NCBI GenBank assembly: GCA_036924285.1
Contig: JAYKYS010000002.1
Span: 41,617,501-41,681,500 of the forward strand
Source: Asterella californica
Taxonomy: Eukaryota; Streptophyta; Marchantiopsida; Marchantiales; Aytoniaceae
Reading direction: 5' to 3'
DNA length: 64,000 nt
Numbering within the stretch: the stretch's first letter is position 1; every line of letters begins with the position of its first letter. The notes beneath the pieces are model-generated. The model was not told the DNA's origin and did no database searches. It saw only the letters and a program-made list of their open reading frames with translations. This document shows, one piece after another, positions 44,180-57,228 of the stretch. Both the position numbers and the translations under genes were made by a program.

Positions 44180-47100
44180 TATTGGCCGGGTACTCAGTAG
44201 CCGGCCAATCACAATTTTGACCTCATTGATCTTTTTTTTCTCTTCTTCTTTTTACGCTTTGAGAATGATATAGCAAAATTTCAGTTTGTGGAAACTATTC
44301 GATTGCTTCCGTATTCAAATATCAAATTCTTATATAGGTATAGATAGTATTTCTTTATTCTTTGTGATTGGAGGCTTATCATCTTTTCCATCACTCTCTG
44401 GGACTGTAAGTTCAGTCGACTCTGTCAGTGATGCTTCTTGAACCCAGCAAGTGCAAGGTGGTAGAATGCTTTGGCCTTGTTGTGACTATTTGCAACTCAT
44501 CTAACATTTTGACGTTCCTTTTGGGCATGGTTGAAAACAAAGGGGAAAGAAGTTTTCCAAGAATCTTCTTTCTCTTCAAGATCTTCAAATTTACCATCAT
44601 CTCATCTATCTCGAGCTAGAATTTAAATTAAGTAACCCAGATATTGATCATGACAGTCTTGTTAGTGATCCCCTGTTCCATGACATATCAGTACTGATTA
44701 CAGATTAATGCACAGTCAAGCAAGCAAAACTCTAAGTTTACAACATTTTCGAGCTAACTTTTAATGTTTAACTCTAATGGTATTCCAGTGATCGAGCATG
44801 TCATGTAATAATACAACAGTTACGCAGGGGCAAAGAATAAAGAAAGAATTGACTACTACTTTATAATCTTTACTACTTGGAAGAAACTCCTCAGTAAGTT
44901 AAAATAGAGATCAAAGAGAGATCATTTTGATTTTCAGTAAATAAATAGTTGAATCATGTCTTGCTATAAAACACTTATGAGATAAATATTCAGTCTTATA
45001 TTAATATTACATATTAGAATTCTGACAATGTTTCTAAGAATCCAAATATTTAGATCGATACTATAAATCAGGTCCTGATATTTTATCAAAAGCATGTTTG
45101 GTTCTTACAATTTTTGATACTTTTCTAGTGAGAAAATCATTTCATTTCAATTCATCATCAAAATAATCTATTTATATACAGTAGTGATACTTTAACACCA
45201 TCGAAGATATCAAAACTATTAATGTTATCTATACTTGATAGAAATACGTTGAAAGGAAATACGATATCAGATATCAATAAATTGTTTTTGATATCAAGAA
45301 CACGTTGAAGACCTCCTTGAATGTTAATGTTAATCTTACTAAATAACAATTAGTTCTTATTATGCATCTGGCTAAAGTGGTTAAATCTATAGATTAACAA
45401 TAAGTTATTATTTAACACTCAATCAGCGACCCAAGTTTACTATGAAAAGTAATAATAGTTGTTATTAACATCCAACAAGATTTACAAGGTATGAGAAGTC
45501 AGTAAAAAAAATACTGATCAATAAACAAATTCTTTCTATCTGATATTCTCCAACTGGCAACTCTCAAACACGCCCAATAAATTCAGTTCCTATTAATCTA
45601 AAAACTTGATGTGAAGATTGTTTGACTATGAACTATACTGTAAAGTATATAACTCCTATCATAAAGCTCAACTTCTGAGCTTCGAGCTCTTGGGAAAAAT
45701 ATCATATGAACTGGAATGGTGAAGGATTAGTTCGTCTAAAATTGAGATTGTACTGAATTATAATAATTGGAGCATCATAATTTCATAATGCAAAATATAA
45801 ACATTTTGTGTTCATCGAGCGTGTTCTGTATTTCGTCTTCATCAGAGCAGGTTGGCGACACTTCTGGATCTGTGAAGTTTCGACGATTCGAACAATACTT
45901 TTCTCTTAAGCAATCGTTAGTGACGAATTCGTGGCTTCTTAAGGTTCGAGCACCTGAAGAACATCCTTTCTGCCGTGTTTTCGCCTACACTGAACGGAGC
46001 TCCAATGCACCACCGCAACACTAACCTGTTCGGAAACAACGAGGCTGGTCGAAGTTAAGCTTCATGCTGTTTAACCATGCTCTTCATGGCTTGTGTAAAC
46101 ATATAATAGGTGCAGGACCTGGTGAGAAGTTAGGAGAATATCTTTTACTGTTGCAGCAGCCCTTATTTCGATCACTGGGCGTTGTGAAAGGGTGATGAGG
46201 TAGAGGAGGCATCGTAGAATTTCTTACGAGGAGGTTGAGAGCGTTATGAGGTATGAGTCAGATGATGAAGTTTGATTCCAAGTCTATTGGGATCTGAAAA
46301 GAGCAACAAGAGCATTAGGTATCTCTTCACAATGCCAAATCTGTGACATTCATTGAACTCTGGAGCTGTCACTGCGAAGTAATCACTTTCTAGACGACAA
46401 AACTACATGATTGGGAGCTTATGCTGAAGTTTAAAACCCCACCTCACGTATGTACCGTAATGGAGAAAAGCATGCTCGCTAAAGTTGAGTACCCTGCTAC
46501 TGATGTCCGGATATGGCTTTCCAAAGCCATGCTGCAGATCGACGTCTCTGTGTTCGCGGTTCACAGAGAGAGAGAGAGAGAGATGTTAGTGGGATCCGCA
46601 GGAACCATACAGTTTCCAGCAAGCAGGAGAAGCAGCATGGTCGAGCTCCGAGCAGACAACCGGTAGTCCACGTGTTTCTCAGCAACTTTCACGCTGAAGA
46701 TGAGTAGCTTGGCTTGAGGAAGGTTTGCTTGATGACCTATTCGACCAGGAAAAAGCACTGGCTAGATGCCATACACTGCCCCTCTCCCAGAACAGAATAG
46801 AGGACGGCCTCGAGAGGTTCGCAAAAGCGTGAAGAGAATTATTGTAAAGATTCATAAAAGAGGTAACGACGAGCTGAGCTGTGCTTCGATTAGTTGGCTT
46901 TGTTGCTGTAGTGATCAGATTTACATTTGGACTTCGGCTAGACCAGCAATTAGCTCAAAAGGGCCTCCGCAATCAGGCAAAAAGGATCCCTCCTCGAGAG
47001 AATAATGATGATGAGGATGGGAGGATGTAGTGAGCATGGCCCCCACGTGTCCAGCTCATGAACGCAATCTCCTTTCCTTCAGTGCTTACGTAATCCACGG

Positions 47101-48170
47101 AATCACGAAACAGACGCGAAGGCAGCGCCTAGTTCTTGCCCATGGGAGGGCCTGGGAGTAGCTAGCATGTCATGAGCACGAGCAAAAGGCAATTACATCT
47201 CTCAGTCAGCCACGCACGCAGCTCGAAGATAGCTTTTCTCGTTGTACAGAGTGGAGACAGACTCGAAGACAATCTAACCTGTCTATCACTGTTCGAACGC
47301 TAGTTCATATAACTGCCTACGAGACGATTCTGGGCAGTTCGCTATCACGTTTCATCAGTCATGGAACAAACTATTACGACGAGTTCAGCTAACAAAAAAT
47401 TGGGTACCGGCAGGTTAAGATAGCAGAGAAGTATCCCGCCCGAGCCAGAACAGACTTCAGATCGTTGCAGCTTGCGGAGAAACAGAAGAGTCGTCTCGTG
47501 CATTTGACTATTCTTCCCTTCAGGTGAAATAAATTTATTTTTGAATATATCTGCCTGATGATTTTTGTCAGAAGTGCCATTAACCTTCGTGCCTGAGTAG
47601 AACATTGTACATATTGTAGATAGAATCAGAGGAGATTTACTCTGCTGCTCTATTCAGAGGAGAAGCTGAAGGGACCAGTAAATCCAGCCTCTTTTCAGGA
47701 GGCTCCATGATCATTGCATACTGACAGTAAAAGCTGGTGGACATTGGTGGATGAAAGGAGGAGGAAGAAAGGGACTCTTAGGGGAGTCGAGAGCTAGGAG
47801 TGGGGTGGGGTGGGTTGCTGTGTTCGTGCTTGTGCTCGTGCATGCAGTGCATCAAGTTTGCCTGACACTCAGCTTCCTGAGCACTATTGTAGCTTGGAAG
47901 ACAGAATCTAGTCTCTAGAGTCTAGACAGTAACTCCTCTTCTAGCTCACTGACTGGATTGGGATGATGGAAGAAGCAACAGAATTTATGGTTTAACTGGC
48001 TCAATGTTTCTGGACAGACCATTCTAGTGGTTGCAAGGAATCGACGATGGTCTTTTCGTCAGTAATGCCCTCCTGGAGCCTACCTGCCTGCATACATAGT
48101 TTCACAGTCCCCAGGGCCGCTAGCACCAGACTCGGTAGTTTAGAACCTGAACACTAACCTGAAGTTTAGT
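44180..48170. other. long region without a supported gene
   Basis: A dinucleotide (AG)n run lies at about 46566-46582. The stretch at 46060-46420 has broken coding-like frames (for example R-R-H-R-R-I-S-Y-E-E-V) but no identifiable motif. Short frames near 44412, 45158, 45767 and 46766 are unsupported. Confidence 0.4.
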
Positions 48171-48399
48171 CTCAAGGACAGGAGATGCTGACGCAACCAT
48201 CTAGTGCTTTCTGCAGATCGATAAGCATAAATGCACATATCGAAGTTGCATCGAAGACACCGTCCAATGCTGAGACCCTTTCCCCAGATATTTCACAGGC
48301 CTGTGAAAGAAATTCATCCGGTAAGTACCAAAGAGATGGGAGACTACATTCACTGAGGTAAACCTTTGGAACGCGTTCGTGTTTGTCATCAAATATCAA
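48171..48399 (-). other. unidentified open frame
   Basis: A minus-strand frame of 75 codons has an even composition (W-Y-L-P-D-E-F-L-S-Q-A-C-E-I-S-G-E, then I-D-L-Q-K-A-L-D-G). It might be an exon, but I recognise no family and cannot link it to other exons. Confidence 0.2.
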
Positions 48400-51300
48400 G
48401 CGTCTCTCGTTTAACTTCCAATGATCTTTCAGTGAACTTTAGGAAAAACTTGAGTTTTCTTTACCGCTTCAACCTTGTTCTGCACTTATATGACACGGAC
48501 TAACAGGGAAATACTGTATCCTGCACTGTGAAACATATCATGCGGTTACAGCAGTTGTGGAACAAACAAGAGAAGATTCAGAGCTGAGCCTGAGTTACAT
48601 TCCGGACATGGCATTACTGTTAGCTTTACAATGATTGAAAGAAACTGAAGTGACTGTTTGCTTTCTAACCAAAAATGAAATATGCGTAAAAGTTGGCTGT
48701 TTGCCTCAGATTGTGCACAACGAAGCACACACAAAGCATGAACACTGAAACTGTCCATATCCACAGCACTCGTCTGTTTTACAATCTAGAGACGTATTAA
48801 GACTCTTCCAGTCGCCGAAAGGTCTACCTCGGGGGATCTCGATCTAAGCGACCCTCACACAAAGAGATCTACTAGACTCGAGAGACTGCCGGTGGATGGA
48901 AGGCTGTTTAATTCACTATCCCTCCCAAAGTGCTTCAGCTGTAGATTCACTAACATGTGCCAGTGCGAGGAAACTTAAACTCCTCTAGGGTTGGAACTCT
49001 GCTCGCGAAGCATTGTGCCCTTTCCATTCCCCTGGACATGTGCAGCTGTACCGAGAGGGGGTTCGGGTGTGCCTGTTGCACCAGGCCTAGGCATCTGCAG
49101 TCACATGAGAACGAGAGTGTGTGGCATGGCTCTGATCTAACTTCCACCTTGCAGCAAGCAGTTCAACCAGGAGAGGACTGCAGTCTCCAGATCGAGTCGA
49201 TTCAACAGTTTTCAGTTGCAGTGAAACTCACTTAACGTACATGGTTTTTCTACACTGAAGTTCATGAGTTCGTGAGTGCTGTGCTGATCATGAGTAGCGC
49301 TAGCAGAGCCTCTTTTGGACAGAGCATGCATGACGATAGCTGGGAAACAAAACTCCGACATGCCATGTGATGATCCAACCTGGCCACTGACTGCAGCTCT
49401 GCATTTGCCAGCCAACAAGACTGCAGTCCTTCCCCCTCACTGGCACCTTGGGAGCATCTCAAAAGGACGCAGTTATCCATGAGCTAAGAAGCTACTGTCC
49501 CCTACCTCGAGAGGGCAGATTCGGCACTTGTTCGCCGAATGTTTATACGGTTTCTTATCAAATAGATTCTGCACTCAAAAATGAAAATGAAAGCAATTCG
49601 GTAGACTTACTGAATCTTCCTTCATCTTAAAAGGTTATATCTCATTCAGTTTTCATTAATCATTATTCAAGTATATTTAATTTTCATAATTCTTAATTAC
49701 ACTACTCATAAAACGATTGTTAAAGTTCGTAACTTCGACAAACGATAATTACCCAGTTTATATAACCTGGGTAACAACTGAGCATACTTAGTCTAAGGAT
49801 GTTAAAGCACACCTGCATATATTCACCTTCACTACGGTCTGTTTTAATATATAACTGTGTTTTCTTCATTATGGTGAGGTTTACAGTTAGGGTACAGTCT
49901 AATCTACCGGGTTTTATTCTGCGCATGCTAACGTACACTCTTCACACAATCAGCTCTCTGCGGTCAGACAGCAGGATTCTTAAACTGTAAGTAATTCCAT
50001 TCCTAATCTATCTTTTCTGTATGGATTGCTAATCACGATGATAATGAGAGAGATGGGAGTTTAGGGTTTAGAGAGTTATGGGGTATAGCTTTCCAATATT
50101 TTCATCGTAATAATGATGGTAGAGGATGCCCTATCCTATGATCGATCGTATCTGAGACTGATTGAATACTTTGCTTTCTCTAACTTACATGATGCCTTTC
50201 AGTTCCTGAGGTAACTCAACAACATGTGGAATAGAAAATATTAAGATATTTTACTAAATCTATAATAGTAGCCTTTCTTTTGAAATCGAACTCCGCGAAA
50301 GTGCTATAGGAAAAAAAGTCATTCTCACCAAAAGTGAAAAATTAGATTATCAAATCAGTAGATCCTCATCTCGTTCTTTTTCTGTTTTATAAAAGACATT
50401 ATCATTTGCATTTAGTGATGATCTCATATTTGGAATTTGGTATTCATGTACTAACAATTATTAGAACTACACCACATATGGATCTACAAGTGGAGCATCA
50501 AGTGAATGTGGAAGTCCTTGAGAAATGAGCTTTTAAGTAATATTTAACAAGGTGACATGTAGAAATTGTGAGACATATGAGCCAACTTTTGACATTTGTA
50601 AGGATGGTCAGATCCGATATTATACCAACTATTGTAAACAGTTGTTCTTCATCTTTTTACTGTTCTTCATCTGCTTACTTTTTGTCAACGATCTATAGAT
50701 CTATAACGAGAAGAAAATGAATGAAAACTACGGTATACATTATATACAAAATCTAGTAAAAATCGTATATTTTATAGCATTTATGTCCTATGAAGTCAAA
50801 CTTGAGCTTGCTATGAATGTGGAAGAGTCCAAGGTCAACTATTCAAACATCATACCCTGTCAGTTCAAGAATCCTTACTATACTGAAGGAGGGAAATATT
50901 AACATTTTATATAAATGCAATACTAACATTCTAAAATATTATCATTTTAAAGTTTAGATGTCAGCAATCCGTAGAGAAAAGTTGAATGAAAATATGATCT
51001 CTATCTTCATGCGTGATTTTGTGAATATTCTCAAAGTTAAGAAAATTTGAAATTGTTTTAGAATAGTGAATTATATGGACTTCTTCTCTGATCTTCTCTC
51101 TTTCTAGTTCAAGATATTAAGCTAGCACAAAATTCAATAACATATGATGTTTTTAATATCCTTTTCACTATTGAGTTTTTTAGTCTTTTCTCAAGTTCAC
51201 ATTTCCATTTAAATTTTAAAATTTCGATCTTTATCTAACGGTTTGTTTAGCAACGTTGAGCATTACTTATATATAACCTCTTGGCATTTCTCTCACCAGC

Positions 51301-51636
51301 TCACGGATCTAGCACTATAGAAAGAACAGGAGTTTGCCCGGACTAATCAGAAACTCCTGTACCAACAAGACCCTGCAGAGTTGGAAAAGTCCTCAACTTC
51401 ATTTGGTATCTTTTCTCACTCATCTATAGTCTAAACCTCCCTGTTGGGTGCTGATGAGCAGGTTGGTTGAGGTGTTAGTTACTCGTTACCTAACTCTATG
51501 TCCATGACCTTTACTGAGAGAAGTTAACTTGCCTTTAACCTTCTTCATGGTTGACCATATAGTGTTACAAATGTTTAGTTTTGATATGTTTCTGCTTGTC
51601 ATTATCAAGATAACTCGCCTTCATGCACTTTGCTTT
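48400..51636. other. non-genic region
   Basis: Overlapping frames on both strands at 48950-49480 are shadows of each other. The rest is AT-rich and featureless to my reading. Confidence 0.4.
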
Positions 51637-51745
51637 TTCGGTTTACCGTTCGTAGACTATATTACAGTTTCACTCCTGCACTTCCTTACCTAACTAGGTA
51701 GGGAAGTGCAGGAGTGATACCGTACTGCTATACGAGTTAACGAAA
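51637..51745. repeat. long inverted-repeat hairpin (MITE- or MIRNA-like)
   Basis: The inner arms TCACTCCTGCACTTCC... and ...GGAAGTGCAGGAGTGA (51670-51691 and 51696-51717) pair over 22 bp with one G-T pair and a 4-nt loop. The pairing continues outward imperfectly (TTTTTCG..TTAACTCGTA-like arms) to about 51637 and 51745. A small inverted-repeat element and a young miRNA precursor both look like this. Confidence 0.6.
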
Positions 51746-54637
51746 AAATCATTAATTCTAAAACATTAGTGAATTTTGGGAAAAATACAATACAGTACTA
51801 GTGAAAGCTCAAATTGATGACAACACATATTAGTTAAACTTCAGTTTAGAACAGACACAAGTAGCGATTGAACGAACCTAAATGGGTTACCAAGGCAATT
51901 AAAACCATGATCATTTTGACTGAATCATTTGGTGATCAGTTTTACAAAGTAAAGTTTTGGAAGTATCCATTTGGTGGCTCAAGTAGATAAAGAAAGGTTT
52001 AATCTAGCCACATCCCTTCAGAATATACAAGAGGGTTCAGGGCTATATTGTCTAACCCCACAGATCCGGATCTGGTTTTCCATGGTATAGAAAAGTGATG
52101 TATTGTCAAGAGCTAGAATTTAGTTTGAAACAATTAGAAAGGCAAGGGATCGGACGTAACTCAACCATGATATTTACAACGTTTACAATAATGATCTGCA
52201 GGATTTTGGTTCGAAAATGGAAAATTGCCAGTAGACCAGAAAGTAAATCATTAACAACGAGGTTTCCATCAGAAAGTGCATACCATTTACTCTATATGTA
52301 GAAATGATTATTCGAAAGGTTTTTGACAAGTTTCAGTGAATTCTGGTAATTAAAGAAAATGATCACCAGTCACAACACGAGATGTCAGATCTCACGAACA
52401 CTAGTTCACCGTTGTACATTGCGTATTTCTATATTTTTTCTAAAAAATCACCAGTCATTTTTCTGTAATATAGAGAATCGTCACAATTTGTCTATTACGT
52501 GAAATGAACTTTCGCGAATAGGCAAATGCATTTATGCCACTACAGCGAAATTTCTGCACATGTCATATCTTGATCATGAGACGTCCCAAATAACGAAACT
52601 AGAAAACATATCTCATGAGCATTTCGCTACAAGTGAATAGCGAATAGCGAATAGCGAACCTATGTAGCAACATGGTATTTTCCCTACACACTTCCCCTTG
52701 GTCCGAACTCGGTTCTGTATGTACATTCATTCATTTCTCGAAGCAAGCTAGCATACTTGTTCACCACTCTTTCTTTGTTACTCACTTTGTACTGGGATGG
52801 GTTCAGAATCATTTGGAGGTTACGAAGTATACGAGGAAATTTATTGGTTTTTCTGAAAATTGTATGGCGATGTATTTTTCCTTACATGTTGGAATGGGTA
52901 ACTAAAGCTTTGTAGACTTGTAATTCAAAAAATAGAGTAGCCACGGTTACCAAGTCAGAAAGGATCATGTCTGTCGAGAGAAGAAGTTATGAATATCGAA
53001 GTTGAGAGAGAACACGTTGTTCCAACTTTCCTGGAACATTTCTCTTTGATAGTAAGATCATAGTTCGGATCTTCAATATTCTGAGATATGTACATATATG
53101 AGAATCTAGGAGATACTTTATCCATGATAAATGAAAGTTTAGTAGATATGACTCTCTCGATAAGAGTAATAAGTTATAATGAGTGAGTTATGACTTGAGG
53201 AAGTTGAGATAATTTATGTCAAAAGTCAAGAGCATAGGATAAATTTGGATTAGGGAAAGTTTTCAGTAAAAAATAGATTCGTGAATCTTTCGATCCTAAT
53301 CCTCAAAACATCCGAAGAGGATTCATAACCTATCATTAGATTAAAATGCAATGAAAACCTATTAAATTATAAAACATCCTAGTATCTTTTTGGGTTGTTG
53401 GGTCCCATTCTTCCCGTAACCAGAGCTGTATGGCTTCAACTCTTCCTGCTTTAGAGGCCTCAGTCTCTGAAAGAGCTGAGGCTCAGCAGCGTTTTGCTGA
53501 GGAATGTCACACAGCGACTTGAAAAGAGCGAAAGAGAGTTCAAAGTTCAAATGGTGGGTATGCCTTATCGTTGAAGAAAAGCAAGTTTGACCTGTCTAAA
53601 ATTTGCAAGTAGACATTCTTAACTTATGTGAAAATTCTGGAGTGAGAGATACTTTGAAAGAATATCATTATCATAACTAATGTCTCTATTAAATTTTGAT
53701 AATCAAGACTGTTTAATATCAAAATGGAAAAATCGAGGATAACAATAAAAAGAATGACAAAAAGGGACTAAGAGGGTTTTGAGAACAGATGTGTTCAAAG
53801 TTACCAACAAATAGAAATTAAATACCTTTGTCTACTAATCATCACGATAAACTGAAGTTTAGGCTCAGAGTTGATTGGAAATAAGATAAACAAAATTCCA
53901 AGTGTATATATACTGAATCAAGCGAGGAGACCTAGGATCTCTCTAATGGGAGCAAGAGAGGTAAAAGAGCAGAAGAAAAAGCAATTAGCCCTTTAAGCAA
54001 CACTAAGCCATGATACAAATTTGTGTTTTGCTATTACGTGCAAAGCTTTAACCATTTTTCTCTTTCTTCGTCTAGCCAATTTATTTGATCTTGGGTTATA
54101 TATAAGGAGAGGTGCAGAAGCCCCGCATCATTTCTCGCTTGTCCACAAGTTCGAAGAATGAAGGTGAGGTCGTGTTTCAGATTTTGGATAGATGATTACG
54201 AGATTTGTCCTGCCTGTGTTTGAGAATGCATCTCAAACACATGCAAGGGGAACTTTTGCTCGTTTGTTGTTATCAAAAGAAGATATAAGTTTAAGTGAAA
54301 ATTCTGTATCAATTAACGAAAAAATTAGATTATTTTGACATGTTAAGTGATAACTGGAACTAGAGATGCAAAAAGATCCAAAAATAATCTATAAAAAGAA
54401 ATGCTGAAAACGCGTTTCCTAAACTACATATCCAGGAGGTTGATCCTAATCAGGTCATATTTTCTTTACGATTTAATTTATTATTTAACTTTCTCAACGG
54501 AAGGTTAAATAACTACTCCATCAGAAGACGGAGGAGATGAATATGCAAAGAAAAACCAACCGCAAAAATAGTGCATCGTCAACTTTTCTTCTTGTCTTAC
54601 TTCTCATGAGGTATTTTCAAAGGGAACTCATGTATGT
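51746..54637. other. AT-rich non-genic region
   Basis: GCGAATA is repeated three to four times at about 52638-52660. Short frames at 52095, 52672 and 53362 have no recognisable domain. I see no gene. Confidence 0.4.
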
Positions 54638-54748
54638 ATATTCACTCTCTTCCAAGTTCGGAAGAGGGAGAATATACATAACCCTTTAATTTTACGTCCT
54701 AACCCTTCCAAAGAGAAGGGTTAGACCATAAATTAAAGTACCATATTA
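54638..54748. repeat. double-hairpin foldback element, copy 2
   Basis: TATATTCACTCTCTTCC pairs with GGAAGAGGGAGAATATA. Then TTTAATTTTACGTCCTAACC pairs with GGTTAGACCATAAATTAAA. Both hairpins, in the same order, match the copy at 8083-8185. Arms here are more intact, so this copy is better for defining the family. Confidence 0.7.
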
Positions 54749-54877
54749 TAATTTACCTTTCACAGACAGAACTCTATATGGGGCCATGAGATTCCTTTTA
54801 CGTGCTGTGTTTATGGTTTCTTTCCATTCACAAGTCCAAGTGTACTTTCTCTGGAAACACATGCGTATATATATATG

Positions 54878-55060
54878 TCAAAAATAGAAATTATTTTCTT
54901 AATCAAGTCTCGATGTGACCAGACTTTATTAAACCACTTCGTTTCGTCTGTTTCATTCTCTGTTTGTTTCAAAAGTAGAAATTCTTTTCTCAGTCAAATC
55001 TAGATGTGGCCTGACTTTATTAAACCACTTCCGTTTCTTCTGTTTGTTTCAAATCTAACT
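54878..55060. repeat. 91-bp tandem duplication
   Basis: TCAAAAATAGAAATT and TCAAAAGTAGAAATT open two units at 54878 and 54969. Each contains GACTTTATTAAACCACTTC and ends TCTGTTT. Confidence 0.82.
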
Positions 55061-56636
55061 TTTTATCAACGATCTAATTCCATGTTTCTATAAGTCACTC
55101 TATTAACCAATAATATCTAGAGATTTTATTTGCTAAACATACGGTTGTCGCCTTCCTCCTGTTTCTCATTTTCCCGGTTGGGATGTATATTCATGTTGCT
55201 TGCTTAGTATGTTCTATTCTACTTTAGTGTTTGTACTACATAAAGGTTGCAAGAATGCTTTGAGCACATGATAAAAAGAACATCATAATTCACAATCACT
55301 TTAATTTGAATCATTCTACTACTTTTGTAGATATGTATCATATGGATCTTGGAATTATAACTCAACTTTATCAATTTAACGAATCTATAAGAGAAGTCAC
55401 ATTGAAGATAATATATGTATCTTTGTCAACCACATCTCCTTATGTATTGCAGATACTATAATATCGACTTTTCAAACAGGAGACAAAATATCTCTGGATT
55501 AAGTTTTTATCATTTCATCTATGCTTTTGTCAAATTTGAGACTAAATAAAATTTATTATAAGAATTGGATATTTATAATTATAGAGTAATTAGTTTAAGA
55601 TTGTATCTTTTAGTCTTTAGTAAACTTTCTGGAGCAGTATGGACAAATTAAGAGTGTCAAATTGGAAATGGGATCCTAAAGTATAACACTAAATGCAAGC
55701 TTGCAAGTAAAAGAATTAGTTGCGAATTCATAAATAGTGAATTTGGACTCAAGAGATAAAGATCAATATTCATACATCGGAGAGACAACTTTTTGTACTT
55801 TACTGATAACACACTGATAACACGTGCGAGTCAAAAAAATTAACTTTTAATTTACAAAAATTATAAACATTATAATACTTTATTTTATAAAAAATCAAAA
55901 ATCTAATCTAAAAATAACTTTACTGAATATAAACTACCTTCTTTTGTATTACACATGTTGATAACAAAAACCCTTAGTCAACCTTGAGATTTATCCCACC
56001 ACGATAGGTAGTAGTACCTGTCAACTATACTACTTTCTCCTGTACTTCGAATTTCTGACCCGCACTCCACGTTCGCTCTTTTCCGCTACCACACTGAGGA
56101 GGTCCGCTTCCAACGGGCTCCCGAAAAGGAGGTTTGGTCGTGAGATTAGATACATATTCTTCCTGACTGGAAATGCAGTGGGAATGCCAGAAAAATGACG
56201 AATGGCGGTGCAGGCCGACAGTCCTTGCAGCCGGACTTTCACGGTCCTTTCTTTGATTTCTGGAAATTGCGTATGATGCCCTTCCCACCTCCAGGCTACC
56301 ATCATCAAAGGCAATTGAGCTTGTCTTCCTAACCCCACACATAAGGGCAAGTCAAAAGCCTTTGTTGCTATCTAGTCCTCCTGGTGTTCGACTGTAATGG
56401 TCCGCAGAGGTTTGAATATCCTGAAAATCGACATTCGTTACAGAAACGGTGTAATTAGGACTTCCATTATAATAGTAGGACTCCTAAACGTGATCGATGG
56501 ATCTGAGACAAGCGATTACTTCCCAAACTACAGACCGAGTCCAGGTATGTCTCCAGGTGGACAACTGCTAGAAATCCAAGACGTGAATGAACCTTGGGTC
56601 ATCAACTTCAGCGGGATTGCGGAAGTTGACAACTCC
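55061..56636. other. non-genic region downstream of UXS
   Basis: Two overlapping minus-strand frames (56025-56350) and a plus-strand frame (56397-56690) share sequence and have no known domain. I see no gene. Confidence 0.4.
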
Positions 56637-56743
56637 GGTTTCTCATTGTCTTACGCAAATGAGGAACCCGGAACGCAAATGAGCAAATGAGAACGCCAGG
56701 GTTCCTCATTTGCGTAAGACAATGAGAAACCCTGGCGTTCTCA
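56637..56743. repeat. overlapping perfect inverted repeats
   Basis: A 33-bp perfect inverted repeat occupies 56637-56669 and 56699-56731 (arms start GGTTTCTCATTGTC). A second, 16-bp perfect inverted repeat occupies 56688-56703 and 56728-56743 (TGAGAACGCCAGGGTT). The second uses both ends of the right arm of the first, so only one hairpin can form at a time. It lies about 490-590 bases past the UXS stop codon on the UXS-transcribed side. Confidence 0.92.
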
Positions 56744-57228
56744 ACCATCAAAAACACACATTTGAAGACTGGGGCAGGACTGTGATCACTTGGGGATCAA
56801 GCAAACAAAGCAGGTGAATCCAGTGCGAAAGATCAAACTAGAAACAAGCTAGCACTCAGAGAGAAAAGATGCCACTGGTCATATCCAACATGGTTGTCAA
56901 AGTTGTTATTACGCCTTTCTGAAATATCTCACATTATTAGCGATGGGTGGAATTCAAAGAATTCATGGCGCAAAGAACCCACGGCACGCTATGAATTTGG
57001 ATTCTACAGCTGCATATCACAGCTTACAGTGCTATCTTTATACACCAGATCAAAAAATGTTGATGTTGAATGCACGTGACCCTGTCGGTGCGTAGTTCTG
57101 CTGACTTTGTTTCTACGTACTACGGTGTGCAAAAATGGCCTACGGAACTGGTCTTTCCTCTCATGGCTGACTAGGCCAACGTCACGGTAGACGGCTGTGA
57201 GCACAGTCTAGTAAAATGACTGGCAACC

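Noticed and set aside
45361..45400. tRNA-like start resembling plastid trnI-CAU (GCATCTGGCTAAAGTGG)
   Set aside because: No T arm or pairing acceptor follows; AT-rich sequence gives such partial matches by chance.
46421..46760. Frames on both strands around the (AG)n run
   Set aside because: The repeated E-R-E-R or L-S-L-S residues come from the microsatellite, and nothing else is protein-like.
56025..56350. Two overlapping minus-strand frames of about 105 codons
   Set aside because: They overlap in different frames and have no motif; they lie too far past the UXS stop codon to be a missed UXS exon, since the UXS chain is already complete.
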